A stretch of DNA of 64,000 nucleotides from Phoebastria nigripes (taxonomy: Eukaryota; Chordata; Aves; Procellariiformes; Diomedeidae), in assembly GCA_035582835.1 (NCBI GenBank), contig JAYKAV010003266.1, positions 1,612,159 to 1,676,158 of the forward strand, given 5' to 3'. The notes under the pieces are model-generated. The model saw only the letters and a list, made by a program, of their open reading frames with translations. It made no database searches and was not told the origin of the DNA. A program made the translations under genes and the position numbers. Positions 62,488 to 64,000 of this stretch are shown here, piece by piece (position 1 is the first letter of the stretch; every line of letters starts with the position of its first letter).

Positions 62488-63224
62488 CTGAAAAGATAAG
62501 ATGATTACAATCTAGGCAATAACTTTAAGGAAAAACTGAAATGCTTTCATTTTCTAGTCCTGAGGGGAGATGTCCATTAATACATTTGTCATTATGCATA
62601 CTTTCATGACTGTAATTACACGTGTGCACACACACAGAAGTTTAGGAAAAGGAAAATTGTAGCACTTCTGTACATCGCTGGTGGAAAGCTGATCTTATTG
62701 TGATTCTTTACCACTCTCTTGTGATACTTGCAAAGGGAAAAGGCATCTGATGCTGTCTTCCAAACCAGACTGTGGTAGTGTGCAGGAAGGAGCTGCTGCC
62801 CTCCCCAGCCCCCGGTTCTGCACTGCCTTCCTCTGAGCATGATGTGGAGGGTTAACCTTTTTCTAAAGACCTCACTAAAGCACAAGGATTGTAAAGATGA
62901 CAAGTTCGATGGATCAGAAGTCTTATCTGAAATGGCAACCCCTCCTTATTTCTGTAGGCAACTTGTACATGACTCCAGTAATTTTAATCTCTTTTATTTC
63001 CTTCTGTACAGGCTCATAATAATTTCATTGATTTGTTTGAAATTACAGAACAAGAAGGCAGCATCATGGTCTGGGAAAAGTAAAGGAGGAGGAAGATTCA
63101 CAGCAATGGCTGGAATATCTCTTCTGTGTCTCTTGACATCCTAGTGAAGGAGGGTACCAGGTTATCAGAAGGAAAAGCACTTCCTCCTCTGTGCTGGTGA
63201 CAATCACCACTAGCTNGCTGCAGT
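62488..63224. other. Gene-free stretch
   Basis: No gene is recognised. TGTGCACACACACA at about 62622-62636 is a short CA repeat. An N at 63216 lies just left of the open frame described next. Confidence 0.5.
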
Positions 63225-63460
63225 TCCCAGGTGCTTCAGACCCACCCAGACCATGTATTCCACCAAATACTGAACACAGACATTCTTCGTTCATAGAGTT
63301 TAGCAGGAGATTCCCTGCATCATCCACCATATATTCTTGTTTTATTTGCTCCTCTGTTCTCCAGCCACTTCCATCCTCATCCACCACAACCTTTTTGGAA
63401 CCTCCCACATCTCCCTGCTTCTCCGTAGGACCTCCACTGTGGTGTGTCAGTTATGGCAGC
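63225..63460 (-). other. Hydrophilic open frame, unrecognised
   Basis: On the minus strand, a frame begins after a TAA near 63460 and stays open across this whole segment and on past the N at 63216 to 63064. The peptide is acidic and coding-like, with pieces such as VVVDEDGSGWRTEEQIKQE and MVDDAGNLLLNSMNEEC. It has no in-frame ATG before codon 45, so an internal exon or relic would fit better than a complete gene. I cannot assign it to a family and saw no convincing acceptor. Confidence that it is coding is low. Confidence 0.15.
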
Positions 63461-63527
63461 TAGAGCAGCAATGCTAAAGGACTACAACCGGGTCATCCTT
63501 TCCCTTAACATGTTTCTATATTATTTN

Positions 63528-63545
63528 AAAAAAAAAAAAAAAAAA
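63528..63545 (+). repeat. A18 homopolymer following an N
   Basis: Eighteen A bases directly follow the N at 63527. No polyadenylation signal or gene body precedes it at a useful distance, so it is a simple repeat with an unresolved edge rather than a recognisable retroposed tail. Confidence 0.85.
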
Positions 63546-64000
63546 GAAAACCATAAGGACACTTTTATCTTTAAAAAAACAATATATAAAATAAAGCCAT
63601 CTTGGTCTGAAGTTCACAAATATTTTTGAAGGCAAATGGGATAGGAAGAGTTTAGCCTGCAAACACTTATTTGTCATACAGTCTGACTAGTGCTTTTCAA
63701 CGTCCTTTGATCCTCTTCTTTTTTTTGGCCCAGGCATTAGATAATGCTTTAGAAGCCATTAGAAAAAATTGTGACAATTGAAATGCTTTGAAAAATGACA
63801 GTTTGATAGTCTAATAATAGCCCCTACACTGATCTGGAGAAGGTTTTCTTTTCTTTTTTGTGTTCATTATGTACAGTACATTTCAAAATGTCCTCTTCTC
63901 CCCAACAAATAATTTAACCCTTTCATGACCTGCAGTCCTGGAAATGTGAAACACGTAGATGCTAATATATGCATATATAACACATACGTATATTTAAAGA
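63546..64000. other. Gene-free right end
   Basis: The sequence is AT-rich and unique-looking, and no gene, repeat end or island is seen. Confidence 0.55.

Noticed and set aside
1..64000. Bacterial-type systems, CRISPR arrays, phage or provirus
   Set aside because: No direct-repeat array, operon structure, LTR pair or viral protein was seen. CR1 ends and CpG depletion show vertebrate nuclear DNA.

Overview
The window looks like vertebrate, most likely bird, nuclear DNA. The strongest evidence is two 3' ends of CR1 LINE retrotransposons. One is a young avian-type copy at 9151-9251, and one is an old copy of the type also seen in turtles and crocodilians at 10140-10282. Several eroded palindromic repeats typical of amniote or sauropsid genomes support this (13203-13275, 27150-27234, 48263-48378, possibly 57585-57721). 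No rRNA, tRNA, CRISPR array, bacterial operon, phage or provirus is apparent. I recognise no known protein in any of the open frames; the short frames on both strands have the lengths expected by chance in AT-rich vertebrate non-coding DNA.

Layout. 1-8285 is gene-free, with two short clusters of homeodomain-type motifs (about 4324-4380 and 6514-6571). 8286-10670 holds a splice-bounded candidate exon, the two CR1 ends and a MIR-like fragment. 13200-14345 has an old palindromic repeat followed by the clearest functional feature, a TATA-less CpG island (14000-14340). The island has a CCAAT box, a four-tract G-quadruplex motif and a good splice donor on the minus strand, so it is probably the promoter and first exon of a transcript that I cannot name. 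14420-38900 is gene-free except for weak exon candidates, a palindromic repeat, a perfect inverted GATA hairpin and AT-rich stretches resembling conserved non-coding DNA. Small CpG-rich pockets with one Sp1-type box each lie at 38915-39032 and 54000-54260. The last third adds weak exon candidates (43487-43627; 62342-62487 minus), a frame-broken coding-like stretch (46658-47000 minus) and one hydrophilic open frame near the right end (63225-63460 minus).

The best reading is an intron or intergenic interval, poor in young transposons, with one solid CpG-island promoter. No genes can be shown to work together here. All exon candidates rest only on splice-like signals and an open frame and should be read as leads. 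Eighteen isolated single N bases are scattered through the window and are assembly ambiguities rather than biology.
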